64,000 bases of DNA from Actinomadura spongiicola (GTDB lineage Bacteria > Actinomycetota > Actinomycetes > Streptosporangiales > Streptosporangiaceae). The stretch spans positions 806,001 through 870,000 of the forward strand of contig NZ_QVNQ01000003.1 of NCBI RefSeq assembly GCF_003432485.1. The letters are read 5' to 3'. Numbering within the stretch: the first letter of the stretch is position 1; each line of letters starts with the position of its first letter. The position numbers and the translations under genes are program-made. Shown here piece by piece: positions 42,233 through 53,858 of this stretch. Under the pieces are notes generated by a model that was not told the DNA's origin, did no database searches, and worked only from the letters and a program-made list of their open reading frames with translations.

Positions 42233-43717
42233 CTAGAGGGTGGGGGCCTGGGCCAGGAGGGGGCCGCCCCAGCGGTCTTCGAGGGCGCGTTCGACGGCGG
42301 CGCCGACGCGGTAGACGCGGTCGTCGCCGAGGACGGGGGCCATGATCTGGAGGCCGACGGGGAGGCCGTCGGACAGGCCGCACGGGACGGAGATCGCGGC
42401 GTTGCCCGTCATGTTGGCCGGGATCGTGCACAGGTCGGCCAGGTACATGGCGATCGGGTCGTCGGCGCGTTCGCCGATCGGGAACGCGGTGGTCGGCGTG
42501 GTCGGCGAGACCAGCACGTCCACCTGCTCGAAGGCCGACTCGAAGTCGCGCCTGATGAGGGTGCGGACCTGTTGGGCCTTGCCGTAGTAGGCGTCGTAGT
42601 AGCCGGACGACAGCGCGTACGTGCCGAGCATGATGCGCCGCTTGACCTCGGGGCCGAAGCCCTCGGCGCGGGTGAGGGCCATGACCTCCTCGGCGCTGCG
42701 GGTGCCGTCGTCACCGACGCGCAGGCCGTAGCGCATGGCGTCGAAGCGGGCCAGGTTGGACGAGCACTCCGACGGCGCGACCAGGTAGTAGGCGGGCAGC
42801 GCGTAGGTGAAGTGCGGGCAGGAGACCTCGACGACCTTCGCGCCGAGGGACTCCAGGAGCTCCACCGCCTCGTTGAAGCGGGCGGACACACCGGGCTGGT
42901 AGCCCTCGCCCGCGAACTCCTTGACGACGCCGACGCGCAGGCCGTTGACGTCGGCGCGGCGGGCGGCGTCCACGACCGGCGGGACGGGCTCGCCGATCGA
43001 GGTGGAGTCCATCGGGTCGTGGCCGCTGAACGCCTCGTGCAGGAGGGCCGCGTCCAGGACGGTGCGGGCGAACGGGCCGGGTGTGTCCAGGGACGAGGCG
43101 AACGCGATCACGCCGTAGCGGGACGAGCCGCCGTAGGTGGGCTTCATGCCGACGATGCCGGTGACCGAGGCGGGCTGCCGGATCGAACCGCCGGTGTCGG
43201 TGCCGGTGGACAGCGGCGCCTCGTAGGCGGCGACGGCCGCGGAGGAGCCGCCGGACGAGCCGCCGGGGACGCGGTCGAGGTCCCACGGGTTGCGGGTGAC
43301 GCCGTAGGCGCTGTTCTCCGTGGACGAGCCCATCGCGAACTCGTCCATGTTCGTCTTGCCGAGGATGACCAGCCCCGCCTCGCGGAGCCGGGCCGTCACG
43401 GTCGCGTCGTACGGCGGCCGCCACCCCTCCAGGATCTTGGACCCGGCGGTGGTGGGCATGTCGTGGGTGGTGAAGACGTCCTTGTGGGCGATGGGCACCC
43501 CGGCGAGCGGGCCGAGGTCCTCGCCCGCGGCGCGGCGCTCGTCCACCCGGCGGGCCTGCGCCAGCGTCGTCTCGGCGTCGACGTGCAGGAACGCGTTCAC
43601 GCGATCGTCCACGGCGGCGATGCGGTCGAGGTGGGCCCGCGCGACCTCGACGGCGGACGTCTCACCGGCGGCGAGGAGCTCGCCGAGCTCCGCCGCGCTC
43701 TTGCCGACCAGCTCCAT
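42233..43717 (-). CDS. gatA: Aspartyl/glutamyl-tRNA amidotransferase subunit A
   Basis: The 494-residue amidase-signature protein has the catalytic Lys in [10 protein letters not shown], the cis-Ser in [13 protein letters not shown] and nucleophile Ser context [28 protein letters not shown] is diagnostic of GatA. It releases ammonia from glutamine for GatB. Its ATG at 43717 overlaps the gatC stop by one base (TGATG). Confidence 0.97.
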   Translation of the reverse strand: MELVGKSAAELGELLAAGETSAVEVARAHLDRIAAVDDRVNAFLHVDAETTLAQARRVDERRAAGEDLGPLAGVPIAHKDVFTTHDMPTTAGSKILEGWRPPYDATVTARLREAGLVILGKTNMDEFAMGSSTENSAYGVTRNPWDLDRVPGGSSGGSSAAVAAYEAPLSTGTDTGGSIRQPASVTGIVGMKPTYGGSSRYGVIAFASSLDTPGPFARTVLDAALLHEAFSGHDPMDSTSIGEPVPPVVDAARRADVNGLRVGVVKEFAGEGYQPGVSARFNEAVELLESLGAKVVEVSCPHFTYALPAYYLVAPSECSSNLARFDAMRYGLRVGDDGTRSAEEVMALTRAEGFGPEVKRRIMLGTYALSSGYYDAYYGKAQQVRTLIRRDFESAFEQVDVLVSPTTPTTAFPIGERADDPIAMYLADLCTIPANMTGNAAISVPCGLSDGLPVGLQIMAPVLGDDRVYRVGAAVERALEDRWGGPLLAQAPTL

Positions 43718-44016
43718 CAGGCCTCCTCGTCCAGGATCCGCGGGACGCGGAAGCGCTGCTCCTCCGCGGCGGGCGCGCCGGTGAGGGCCTGCTCGGGCGT
43801 GAGGCACGGCCGGACCTCGTCGGTCCGGTAGACGTTGGTCAGCGGCAGCGCGTGCGAGGTGGGCGGGATGTCCTCCGCGGCGACCTCCTGCACCCGCGCG
43901 ACCGCGGAGATGATCTGGTCGAGCTGGGCGGCGAGATGGTCGAGCTCATCGTCGCGGAGCGCCAGCCGGGACAGCCGGGCGAGATGCGACACCTCGGCAC
44001 GGGTGATGGCGGACAT
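43717..44016 (-). CDS. gatC: Aspartyl/glutamyl-tRNA amidotransferase subunit C
   Basis: The 99-residue protein starts [19 protein letters not shown] and contains [14 protein letters not shown] and [11 protein letters not shown], the canonical GatC pattern; the C-terminus is VPRILDEE. It stabilises the GatA-GatB complex. It is the first gene of the gatCA-AAA-DUF4276-gatB operon. Confidence 0.96.
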   Translation of the reverse strand: MSAITRAEVSHLARLSRLALRDDELDHLAAQLDQIISAVARVQEVAAEDIPPTSHALPLTNVYRTDEVRPCLTPEQALTGAPAAEEQRFRVPRILDEEA

Positions 44017-44170
44017 GTGGGAAACCGTTCCTGCGGATCGTGTGGGTTCACGGCCATCCTATGGGCCGCGCCCGCGTCCACCCGAACCGTTTGCCGGGCC
44101 CCGGCGTTTCGATTCCTGGTGGGGGGAACGGATGTGTCGTCCACCCCCGGGACGACGAGAGGAGGCCGCC

Positions 44171-44413
44171 GTGACGATCGGCGGCAGTATCGCCCTCATC
44201 ATCATCGGCGCGATCCTGGCCTACGCGGTCAACTACGAGTTCAGCGGCATCGACATCCGGCTGGTCGGCGTGATCCTGATGGTCGGCGGGCTGATCGGCT
44301 TGGTCGTCGGCCTCGTCCGGATCGCCTCCGCCCGCAGGACGGTCGAGCGCCGCCCGCCGCCGCGCGTGCGGGAGGAGTACTACGACGACTACGAGACCCG
44401 CCGCCCGTACTGA
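44171..44413 (+). CDS. DUF6458 family small membrane protein
   Basis: The 80-residue protein has two helices (GSIALIIIGAILAYAVNYEF and VGVILMVGGLIGLVVGLVRI) and an Arg/Tyr-rich cytoplasmic tail. The pattern G.s..lia.GAIL.fAv and DldtVGviLmvvG matches DUF6458, a family conserved in actinobacteria with unknown function. The GTG start follows GAGGAGG with good spacing. It is divergent from gatC and convergent with the next gene. Confidence 0.85.
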   Translation: MTIGGSIALIIIGAILAYAVNYEFSGIDIRLVGVILMVGGLIGLVVGLVRIASARRTVERRPPPRVREEYYDDYETRRPY

Positions 44414-44419
44414 GCGACG

Positions 44420-44770
44420 TCAGGCCTTCGGGGGTTCCTGCGGCGGCGCCTGCTGACCGTACTGGTGAGGGGCGTACTGCTGCGGGACCCCGGGCTGCGG
44501 GTACGCCTGGGCCTGCGGCGGCACGGCGCCCGGGTGCGACGGGAACGTGACGGTCCTCGGCGGTTGCGACGAAGGCGTCATCCCTATCAGGGCCGCACCG
44601 GCGATGACCGCGCATGACAGCATTGTCAGGCCGAACGCCAGCGTGTTGGCCAGGTCCCAGAGTTTGAAGTCGTCCGATGGCCCGGTGAGTTCGGAGGCCA
44701 TGGTGACGAACATCAGTCCGGCCCCCATGAGGGCGACGAGCATGATCGCTAAGCGTCCACCGTTGTTCAT
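44420..44770 (-). CDS. Two-helix membrane protein with Pro/Gln-rich tail
   Basis: The 116-residue protein has helices at about 7-27 and 43-64 and then a tail of Pro, Gln, Tyr and Ala repeats (AQAYPQPGVPQQYAPHQY-type). The tail resembles those of actinobacterial envelope proteins with disordered cytoplasmic regions that bind partners. No family is recognised. It starts 46 bases upstream of the GGDEF-EAL gene stop on the same strand; they may be one transcript. Function unknown. Confidence 0.75.
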   Translation of the reverse strand: MNNGGRLAIMLVALMGAGLMFVTMASELTGPSDDFKLWDLANTLAFGLTMLSCAVIAGAALIGMTPSSQPPRTVTFPSHPGAVPPQAQAYPQPGVPQQYAPHQYGQQAPPQEPPKA

Positions 44771-44816
44771 GGCGACTGATCATAGAGGGCGGGCTGACCG
44801 TAGGTCAGACCGTTCG

Positions 44817-46949
44817 TCAGGCCGCGGGTTCGGGGGCGCGTTGCATGTGGCGGCGGAGCCAGTCGGTGGCGGTGTCGGCGTCCATGGGACGGCCGAAGTG
44901 CCAGCCCTGGGCGGCGTCGCAGCCCATCTCGCGGAGCATGCGCGCGGTGGCCGGGTCCTCGACGCCCTCGGCGACCGACCGCAGGCCGAGGGTGCGGACG
45001 AGGTCGACGATGGAGCGGACGATGACGGCGTCCTCGGGTGATTCGGTGAGCCGGCCCACGAACGAGGAGTCGATCTTGATCTCCTCGACGGGCAGCCGGT
45101 TCAGCCGGACGAGCGAGGAGTAGCCGGTGCCGAAGTCGTCCAGGCTGAGCGGGATGCCGAGTTCGGCGAGCGCGCCGACGGTGTCGGACGCGTAGGCGGG
45201 CTCGTTCATCAGGATCCGCTCGGTGATCTCCAGTTGGAGGGCGGCGGCGGGCAGGCCGCGGGCGAGCAGGCCCTCCTCGATCGTCTCGGTGAGGCCGGTG
45301 TCGAACAGGTCGCGGCCGGAGGCGTTCACCGCGACCTGGACGGTGAGGTCCTCCCGCCACCAGGCGGCGGCCTGCGCGAGCGCGGCCTCCACGACATGGT
45401 GGGTGATGGAGCGCATCAGATACGTCTGCTCGGCGATCGACAGGAAGGCCTCGGGTTCGAGGATGCCCTTCTCTGGGTGACGCCAGCGCAGCAGCGCCTC
45501 CATGCCGACGAGCTGACCGTCCCGCAGGGACACCTTCGGCTGGTAGTGCAGCTCCAGTTCGGAGCGGTCGACGGCGCGGCGCAGGTCGCCGAGCATGCGG
45601 AGCCGGGCCGGGGAGTTGCGGTCCTTGCGGGAGGAGTAGATCTCGACGCCGGAGCGGGCCTCCTTGGCGTTGTACATGGCGACGTCGGCGCGCTGGAGGA
45701 GCAGTTCGAAGTCGGGCGCGTGGTCGGGGAACAGCGCGATGCCGACGCTGCCCTCCAGGTCGAACGACATGCCGTCCAGCCGGACGGGTTCGCTCAGCGC
45801 GGCGCGCAGGCGGGCGGCTACCTCGCGGGCGGCGGCCTCGTCGCGGACGGTCGGCAGCAGGACCGCGAACTCGTCGCCGCCGAGCCGCGCCACGAGGTCG
45901 CCGGGGCGGACGCTGTGGGTGAGGCGGTGCGCGACGAGCTGGAGGAGACGGTCGCCGGTGGGATGCCCGAGGGTGTCGTTGACCTCCTTGAACCGGTCGA
46001 GGTCGAGGAGGAAGAGTCCGGCGCGGTGCTTGGGCGGGTCGGCCTTGCGGCGGCGCGTGCCGAGGGCGGGGCGGGGGCCGCGTTTGTCGGCCTCCGATCG
46101 TCCGGCCTCCCGTTTCTCGGCGCTGCGCGCCTCGGCGAGGGCCTCCTCGGTCCGGACGATCAGCAGTTTGCGGTTCGGGAGGCCGGTCAGCCCGTCGTGC
46201 AGGGCCTGGTGCTCGCGCCGGACCGACGCCGACGCGTTCAGGTAGACGGCGATGAACGGCAGGACGATGAGCGGGACGAACGCGGCGGAGCGGTCCATGG
46301 CCACGACCATCAACGGGGCGAGGCCGAGCAGCGCCAGATGCACCAGGACCTGGTAGCCGAGGTCCCAGCGCAGCGCCTTGATCAGGGAGACCCGCTCGTG
46401 CAGCGCGACGGCGGAGCCGACGAGGGTGTCGTTGCAGACGAAGTAGACGGTGCCGGCGAGCGCGATGGCGGGCAGGTCGGTCCCGTCCGGGACCCACAGG
46501 TCGGTGGGGGTGGCGCGGGCGCCGAACAGCGCGAGGACGAGCTGCGCGGCGGCGAGGCTGAGGGTGTACTGCGCGACGTTGAAGGCGATGCGGTGCGGGG
46601 CGCGGCCCCGGAAGATCCCGCAGGTGATGACGGCGACGGCCTGGAGGGCGGCGGCGACCGGCAACCCCGCGTACAGCAGCGCGGCGAACGAGAACGTGGT
46701 GGACATGGTGGCGCCGTTGTTCTCGGTGGAGCCGGGCGTGATGATCGGCCGCAGTTCGCCGAAGATGATGAAGCAGGCGAGGATCCAGAACACGGGCGCC
46801 CCGGCGATCGCGTCCAGGTCGGCGCCGGTCAGCCCGGTGAACGTGACGGCGGAGGCGGCGACGCCGAGCAGGATGACGACGACGAAGTAGATCCACAACG
46901 GGGAGCCACGGCGTGGCGCCGTGTTCCGCGTGTTGTTCGGGTCCTTCAT
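44817..46949 (-). CDS. Membrane GGDEF-EAL protein with basic insertion
   Basis: The 710-residue protein has about eight N-terminal helices (residues 18-240), a GGDEF domain with intact LGGDEFAVLL near residue 353, and an EAL domain with GMEALLRW near 480. DDFGTGYSSL and the C-terminal GWHFGRPM are also intact. Between the start of the GGDEF domain and its active site lies an insertion of about 45 residues rich in Arg, Lys, Pro and Glu (EKREAGRSEADKRGPRPA-type), which is uncommon. The protein resembles the 34498 protein but lacks PAS. ATG 46949 follows GAGGA. Confidence 0.93.
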   Translation of the reverse strand: MKDPNNTRNTAPRRGSPLWIYFVVVILLGVAASAVTFTGLTGADLDAIAGAPVFWILACFIIFGELRPIITPGSTENNGATMSTTFSFAALLYAGLPVAAALQAVAVITCGIFRGRAPHRIAFNVAQYTLSLAAAQLVLALFGARATPTDLWVPDGTDLPAIALAGTVYFVCNDTLVGSAVALHERVSLIKALRWDLGYQVLVHLALLGLAPLMVVAMDRSAAFVPLIVLPFIAVYLNASASVRREHQALHDGLTGLPNRKLLIVRTEEALAEARSAEKREAGRSEADKRGPRPALGTRRRKADPPKHRAGLFLLDLDRFKEVNDTLGHPTGDRLLQLVAHRLTHSVRPGDLVARLGGDEFAVLLPTVRDEAAAREVAARLRAALSEPVRLDGMSFDLEGSVGIALFPDHAPDFELLLQRADVAMYNAKEARSGVEIYSSRKDRNSPARLRMLGDLRRAVDRSELELHYQPKVSLRDGQLVGMEALLRWRHPEKGILEPEAFLSIAEQTYLMRSITHHVVEAALAQAAAWWREDLTVQVAVNASGRDLFDTGLTETIEEGLLARGLPAAALQLEITERILMNEPAYASDTVGALAELGIPLSLDDFGTGYSSLVRLNRLPVEEIKIDSSFVGRLTESPEDAVIVRSIVDLVRTLGLRSVAEGVEDPATARMLREMGCDAAQGWHFGRPMDADTATDWLRRHMQRAPEPAA

Positions 46950-47206
46950 CACATCCTCGGGGGGTTCGGGGGGCCGTTCCCCCGGCACCGGGCGGCCCCG
47001 ACCTCGGGGGACGCCCCCCGGGTGTTACGTCCGGAGATTCAGGTGTAGGTCGTGATGAGTGGGAGAGTACGGCCTTCGCTCAACTTCGCGAAACCATTTG
47101 GGCACGTTCCGTTATGCCCCGTCCATCCCCCGCCCCTCACCGTTGGGTAGTTGAAGTGTACCCCTGAGTAACGCGAACCTGGTGGTGAGGTTTTGACCAC
47201 GTGGTG

Positions 47207-49426
<2,220 letters not shown>

Positions 49427-50440
49427 TCACTCGGCATCCTCAAAGATCATCCGGGCCGTTTCGCGGCATCGTCTCAGCGCGGCGCGGACGTGGCGCGGGG
49501 ACGCCCCGGCCATCCCACAGGCCGGGGTGATCACGACCTGCCGCGCCAGTCGCGCGGGCGGGAAGCCGAGCCGCCGCCACAGCTCCTTCACCGGCTCCGC
49601 GGTCGCCCGCGGGGACGGCAGGACGGCGTCGGTCGCGGGCACCGCGCCGAGGAGAAGGCCCGTCCCGGCGTCGATCGTCTCCCCCACCGCGTCGTCGTCG
49701 CGCCTGGGGACCATGCGCAGGTCGACCGAGATCGCCTGAGCGCCCGCGCCGCGCAGCAGCGCGTACGGGACGTTCCGCGCGCAGCAGTGGACGATCGGGT
49801 ACGCCGCGTCGTCCGCGGCGGCCGCGTCGATCACCGTTCGGAGGGTGTCCTCCGCGACGGGCTCCTCGATGGCCCGCAGCCGGGAGAACCCGCTGGCCGT
49901 CGGGACCGTCCCGGCGAGCGCGGCGGGCAGGCCCGGCTCGTCGAACTGGACGACGATCCGCGCGGCGGGCAGGCGGCGGCGCACGTCCGCGACATGCGCG
50001 GCGACGCCCTCGGCGAGCGAGGCGGCCAGGTCGCGTACGGCCCCGGCGTCCTTCAACGCCCGGTCGCCGTTGCGCAGCTCGATCGTCGCGGCCAGCGTCC
50101 ACGGCCCGCACACCTGGATCTTGAACGGCCCGTCGTGGCCGCCCGCGATCTCCTCCAGGACGTCCAGGTCGCGTTCCAGGTGGTCGTGGGAGCGGAGCGT
50201 GTCACGGCCCGGCCGGTCGGAGAACCGCCACCCGGACGGCTCCACGCGCACCGGCATGTCGACCAGCAGTCCGGCCGTCCGGCCCGTCAGGTCGGCGCCG
50301 GGCCCGCGGGCGGGCAGCTCCGGCAGATGCGGCATCTCGGGCAGTTCACCGAGGACGATCCTTAGCGCCTCCGCCGGGTCGTCGCCCGGGTACGACCCGA
50401 TGCCGGTCGCCGTCCCCTCCTGCCACGGATAACTGGTCAC
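49427..50440 (-). CDS. MetE C-terminal-like cobalamin-independent methionine synthase protein
   Basis: The 337-residue protein corresponds to only the C-terminal (catalytic, zinc-binding) half of MetE. It has TGIGSYPGDDPAEALRI, KIQVCGPWTLAATIEL, the IVVQFDEPGLPAAL substrate segment, the zinc ligand pair in IVHCCARN (His-x-Cys) and a third ligand Cys in TPACGMAG. The family (archaeal-like MetE, or UROD/MetE) may transfer methyl groups from methylcobalamin or a protein. The GTG 50440 start gives MTSYPWQEGTATGIGS. The methyl donor is not known. Confidence 0.88.
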   Translation of the reverse strand: MTSYPWQEGTATGIGSYPGDDPAEALRIVLGELPEMPHLPELPARGPGADLTGRTAGLLVDMPVRVEPSGWRFSDRPGRDTLRSHDHLERDLDVLEEIAGGHDGPFKIQVCGPWTLAATIELRNGDRALKDAGAVRDLAASLAEGVAAHVADVRRRLPAARIVVQFDEPGLPAALAGTVPTASGFSRLRAIEEPVAEDTLRTVIDAAAADDAAYPIVHCCARNVPYALLRGAGAQAISVDLRMVPRRDDDAVGETIDAGTGLLLGAVPATDAVLPSPRATAEPVKELWRRLGFPPARLARQVVITPACGMAGASPRHVRAALRRCRETARMIFEDAE

Positions 50441-50480
50441 ACCGCGAACCCTATCGGCGCGGCGATCACGGCGGTGAACG

Positions 50481-51557
50481 CTAGGCCAGGGCTTGGGCGG
50501 TCTCGGCGATCGTCGCGGACGCCAGGACACGGTCGCCGTCGTAGAGGACGGCGGCCTGCCCCGTGGCGACACCGCGGGCGGGGCTGGACAGGCGGACGCG
50601 CAGCACGTCGCCGTCCCGCTCGGCCGTGCAGCCGTAGACCTCCCCGTGCGCGCGGAGCTGGACGTGGCAGCCGAACGGCCCGTCCGGGGCGTCGCTCAGC
50701 CACACCGGGCGCTCGCCGACGATCTCGTCGACGTTCAAGGAGTCGCGCGGCCCGACGGTCACCGTGTTCGTCACGGGGGAGATGTCCAGGACGTAGCGCG
50801 GGCGGCCGTCCGGCGCGGGCGTGCCGATCCGCAGGCCCTTGCGCTGGCCGATCGTGTAGGCGTAGGCGCCGTCGTGCCGTCCGACCTCGTTGCCGTCGGT
50901 GTCGACGATCGGGCCGGGCGCCGTGCCGAGCCGCTCGGCGAGGAAGCCGCGGGTGTCGCCGTCGGCGATGAAGCAGATGTCGTGGCTGTCGGGCTTGTCG
51001 GCCACCCGGAGGCCGCGCCGCTCCGCCTCCCGCCGGATGTCGGCCTTGGTGGTGTCGCCGAGCGGGAACAGCGCGTGCGCGAGCTGCTCGGGCGTGCACA
51101 CGGCCAGCACGTACGACTGGTCCTTGGCCTCGTCGACGCCGCGGCGCAGGACGCCGCCGTCCAGCCGCGCGTAGTGCCCGGTGCAGACGGCGTCGAACCC
51201 GAGCGCCATCGCCCGGTCCAGCAGCGCCGCGAACTTGATCTTCTCGTTGCAGCGCAGGCACGGGTTCGGGGTGCGTCCGGCCGCGTACTCGCTGACGAAG
51301 TCCTCCACGACGTCCTCGTGGAAGCGCTCGGCGAGATCCCACACGTAGAACGGGATGCCGATCACGTCGGCGGCCCGGCGGGCGTCCCGGGAGTCCTCCA
51401 GGGTGCAGCAGCCCCGGGCGCCCGTCCGGTACGACCGCGGATTGCTGGACAGGGCCATGTGAACGCCGGTGACCTCGTGCCCCGCCTCGGCGGCGCGGGC
51501 GGCGGCCACGGCGGAGTCGACGCCGCCCGACATGGCGGCAAGTACGCGCAGTGCCAT
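50481..51557 (-). CDS. mnmA: tRNA-specific 2-thiouridylase
   Basis: The 358-residue enzyme has the PP-loop motif [16 protein letters not shown] at the N-terminus and the catalytic Cys in [29 protein letters not shown] and the second catalytic Cys in [16 protein letters not shown] are also present. It makes s2U34 in tRNA-Glu, Gln and Lys, using sulfur from a cysteine desulfurase encoded nearby (53859). The tRNA-Glu and tRNA-Gln in this window have C34, so they are not its substrates. Confidence 0.97.
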   Translation of the reverse strand: MALRVLAAMSGGVDSAVAAARAAEAGHEVTGVHMALSSNPRSYRTGARGCCTLEDSRDARRAADVIGIPFYVWDLAERFHEDVVEDFVSEYAAGRTPNPCLRCNEKIKFAALLDRAMALGFDAVCTGHYARLDGGVLRRGVDEAKDQSYVLAVCTPEQLAHALFPLGDTTKADIRREAERRGLRVADKPDSHDICFIADGDTRGFLAERLGTAPGPIVDTDGNEVGRHDGAYAYTIGQRKGLRIGTPAPDGRPRYVLDISPVTNTVTVGPRDSLNVDEIVGERPVWLSDAPDGPFGCHVQLRAHGEVYGCTAERDGDVLRVRLSSPARGVATGQAAVLYDGDRVLASATIAETAQALA

Positions 51558-51787
51558 AACCCTTCGAGGGTACGCGCCACGGCCCACTCCCCCGCCACCG
51601 TATTTCCCCCGCCGGGGCCGGTGCCGACGGGAAGCGCGGCGCCTCACGTAGGGTTTACCGGGACGGGCATGGCCTCGCCGGACCCGGCGGAGCCCCGCCA
51701 TGCCGGGAAAAACATCCTCCAGCGACCTCATCGGCCCAGGTCATGAGGCGGTTCGGCCGCTTGACCACGACAAGGAAGAGACGACAG

Positions 51788-52939
51788 GTGGGAATCTTCC
51801 GTCGTCCGCGCGACGCGTCCGCGGTGACGCCGCCCGCGATCAGCGAGTTCTGGGAATGGTGGGCGCAGGCACGCCCGACGATCGAAGCGTCCCTGGCCGC
51901 CGGGCCCGACACGCCCGAAGCCGACCCGTCCGGACATGACGCGCACCCTGACGCGCACGGGGCGGACCACGCGGCCGATCCCGACGCCCCCGACCTCGGC
52001 CCGCCCGGCGGGGGGCTGTCCGCGGAGACGATGGAGGAGCTGTCGCGGCGCGTCCACAAGATCCATCCGGCACTGCTGTGGGAGATCGGCGGCGCGGAGG
52101 ACCGGGCCCCGTTCCTCACCGTGACCGGCGGCGGGAACCCCGAGCTGCGCGGTATCACCGAGCGCTGGGTCCGGGCCGCGCCGACCGGGCCGGCGGCGGC
52201 CGGGTGGGTGTTCCATCCGGCGCGGCAGCCCGACCCGGAGATGCTCGGCCAGGACCTCATCCTCGGCGACCACGAGTTCGACCTGGAGTACGTCCGGCTC
52301 GGGATGCGCGCCGACGCCGACCGCGCCCGCGTGCATCTGACCGCCTACCATCCCGACTTCCTGTTCGTCGCCGAGGAGCAGCGCATCCAGGTCGCGTTGA
52401 ACGTCCTGCACTGGGCGCTGGGCGAGGACGACGTCGCCCGCTGGGTCGGCGAGGTCTCGATCGCGACGGAGGCGCCGATCGACGCGCTGCCGCCGTCGAT
52501 GCTGCCCTCGGTCATCGAGCAGATCTCCGAGCCGTTCGCCGAGCCCGCCTGGCTGACCGGCGAGGGCCGCACCCCGCGCGGCCATCCCGCCCGCCTCGGC
52601 GCCCGGTTCCCGCTGCACCGCCAGGACTATCCGCTCTGCGACCTGCACGTGGCGATCAGCGTCCCGTACGCCAACAGCAACCCCGACCGGCTGCCCGTGG
52701 AGCCGTCGTCGAGCGCGCTGCGCGCCTTCGAGAAGAAGCTCACGAGGCTGGGTGACCGGGCCGTGCTCGCCGTCCGCGAGACCGGCGACGGACTGCGCGT
52801 CTTCCACCTGTACGTCGATCCCGACTCGGGTGTCATCTCCGAGCTCGACCAGCTCGCCGCCGGATGGCCCGAGGGCAAGGCCAGGGTCGCCTCCACCAGT
52901 GACCCCGGCTGGAAGGCCCTGGCCCCCTACCAGCCCTGA
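51788..52939 (+). CDS. DUF695-like protein of unknown function
   Basis: The 383-residue soluble protein has an acidic, Asp/His/Pro-rich spacer near residues 35-75. The C-terminal 120 residues contain YPLCDLHVAISVPYANSNPDRLP and LTRLGDRAVLAVRETGDGLRVFHLYVD, which resemble the DUF695 segments found with antitoxin-like and hypothetical actinobacterial proteins. The middle region HPDFLFVAEEQRIQVALNVLHWALGEDD is helical. The GTG at 51788 follows GGAAGAG. It has no operon partner. Function unknown. Confidence 0.75.
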   Translation: MGIFRRPRDASAVTPPAISEFWEWWAQARPTIEASLAAGPDTPEADPSGHDAHPDAHGADHAADPDAPDLGPPGGGLSAETMEELSRRVHKIHPALLWEIGGAEDRAPFLTVTGGGNPELRGITERWVRAAPTGPAAAGWVFHPARQPDPEMLGQDLILGDHEFDLEYVRLGMRADADRARVHLTAYHPDFLFVAEEQRIQVALNVLHWALGEDDVARWVGEVSIATEAPIDALPPSMLPSVIEQISEPFAEPAWLTGEGRTPRGHPARLGARFPLHRQDYPLCDLHVAISVPYANSNPDRLPVEPSSSALRAFEKKLTRLGDRAVLAVRETGDGLRVFHLYVDPDSGVISELDQLAAGWPEGKARVASTSDPGWKALAPYQP

Positions 52940-52969
52940 CGTCGGGGGCGTCCCGTCATCGCAACGGCC

Positions 52970-53806
52970 TCAGACGGGCCTCGTCGAGTCGACCTTGCGG
53001 TACCGGGCCTCCCCCAGGCTGTACAGGCCGAAGATGAGGACGCCCACGGCGACGGCGACGAGGCCCCAGGCTCCGGCCGGGGTGTCGGCGAACTCGCGGA
53101 GGGTGCCGTCCAGGCCCTTGGCCTTGTCGGGTTGGAAGGTGATGGCCGCGTAGGCGAGGAACGCTCCGGCGGCGGCGCCGACGAGCCCGCGGGCGGTGTT
53201 GCCGACGATGCCGAACGGCTGGAGGACACGCCGCGCGACCCGGCCCAGCTTCGCGGTTTCGAGGTCGTCCATGAACGTGCGGCGGACCGCCTGGACGACC
53301 ACGACGACGCCCCAGACCACGAAGCCCGCGGCGATCGCCAGCACGAGCCAGCGCCCGCCGGGCTGGCCCATCAGGCGCGCGGTGAAGCTCTTCGACTGCT
53401 GGTCGCTGGACTCGCCCTGATGGCCGAGCATGAACAGCAGGGTGAACGCGCACCCGACCGCGTAGACGACGCCGCGTCCGGCGGAGGAGAGGCGTTTGGT
53501 GGGCTTGTCGCCGTCGGGCGTCGGGCGTCCGAACCCGGCTTCGGCGAACTGCCAGAGGGCCAGGGCCGCGAACCCGACGACCATCAGCACGATGACGACC
53601 GTGCCGCCGGGTTTGTCGGCGACGATCTGCAACGCTCCCTTGCGGTCGGCCTCCTGCCCGCCCCCGCCGAAGGCGACCTGAAGGGCCAGCCATCCGATGA
53701 GGAGGTAGAGGAGGCCGCGCGCCACCAGTCCCACGCGGGACACACCGTGAAACCAAGGGTGCCCCGCCACCCGTTCGAGTCCGTCGCTCACATCCGTCGT
53801 CGCCAC
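52970..53806 (-). CDS. DUF1206 family membrane protein
   Basis: This 278-residue protein has six helices arranged as three repeated pairs (GLVARGLLYLLIGWLALQ, AAGFVVWGVVVVVQAV and related segments with conserved G-RG). DUF1206 is common in actinobacteria with unknown function. GTG 53806 was chosen over ATG 53848 because GGGGAC precedes it with good spacing and it gives MATTDVSDGLERVAGHPWF. It lies 52 bases downstream of the cysteine desulfurase gene on the opposite strand of the preceding DUF695-like gene. Confidence 0.88.
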   Translation of the reverse strand: MATTDVSDGLERVAGHPWFHGVSRVGLVARGLLYLLIGWLALQVAFGGGGQEADRKGALQIVADKPGGTVVIVLMVVGFAALALWQFAEAGFGRPTPDGDKPTKRLSSAGRGVVYAVGCAFTLLFMLGHQGESSDQQSKSFTARLMGQPGGRWLVLAIAAGFVVWGVVVVVQAVRRTFMDDLETAKLGRVARRVLQPFGIVGNTARGLVGAAAGAFLAYAAITFQPDKAKGLDGTLREFADTPAGAWGLVAVAVGVLIFGLYSLGEARYRKVDSTRPV

Positions 53807-53858
53807 GGAGACGCCGTCCCCGTTCAAGAGACGGTCAAACACCATCAAAGCCGGTCAG

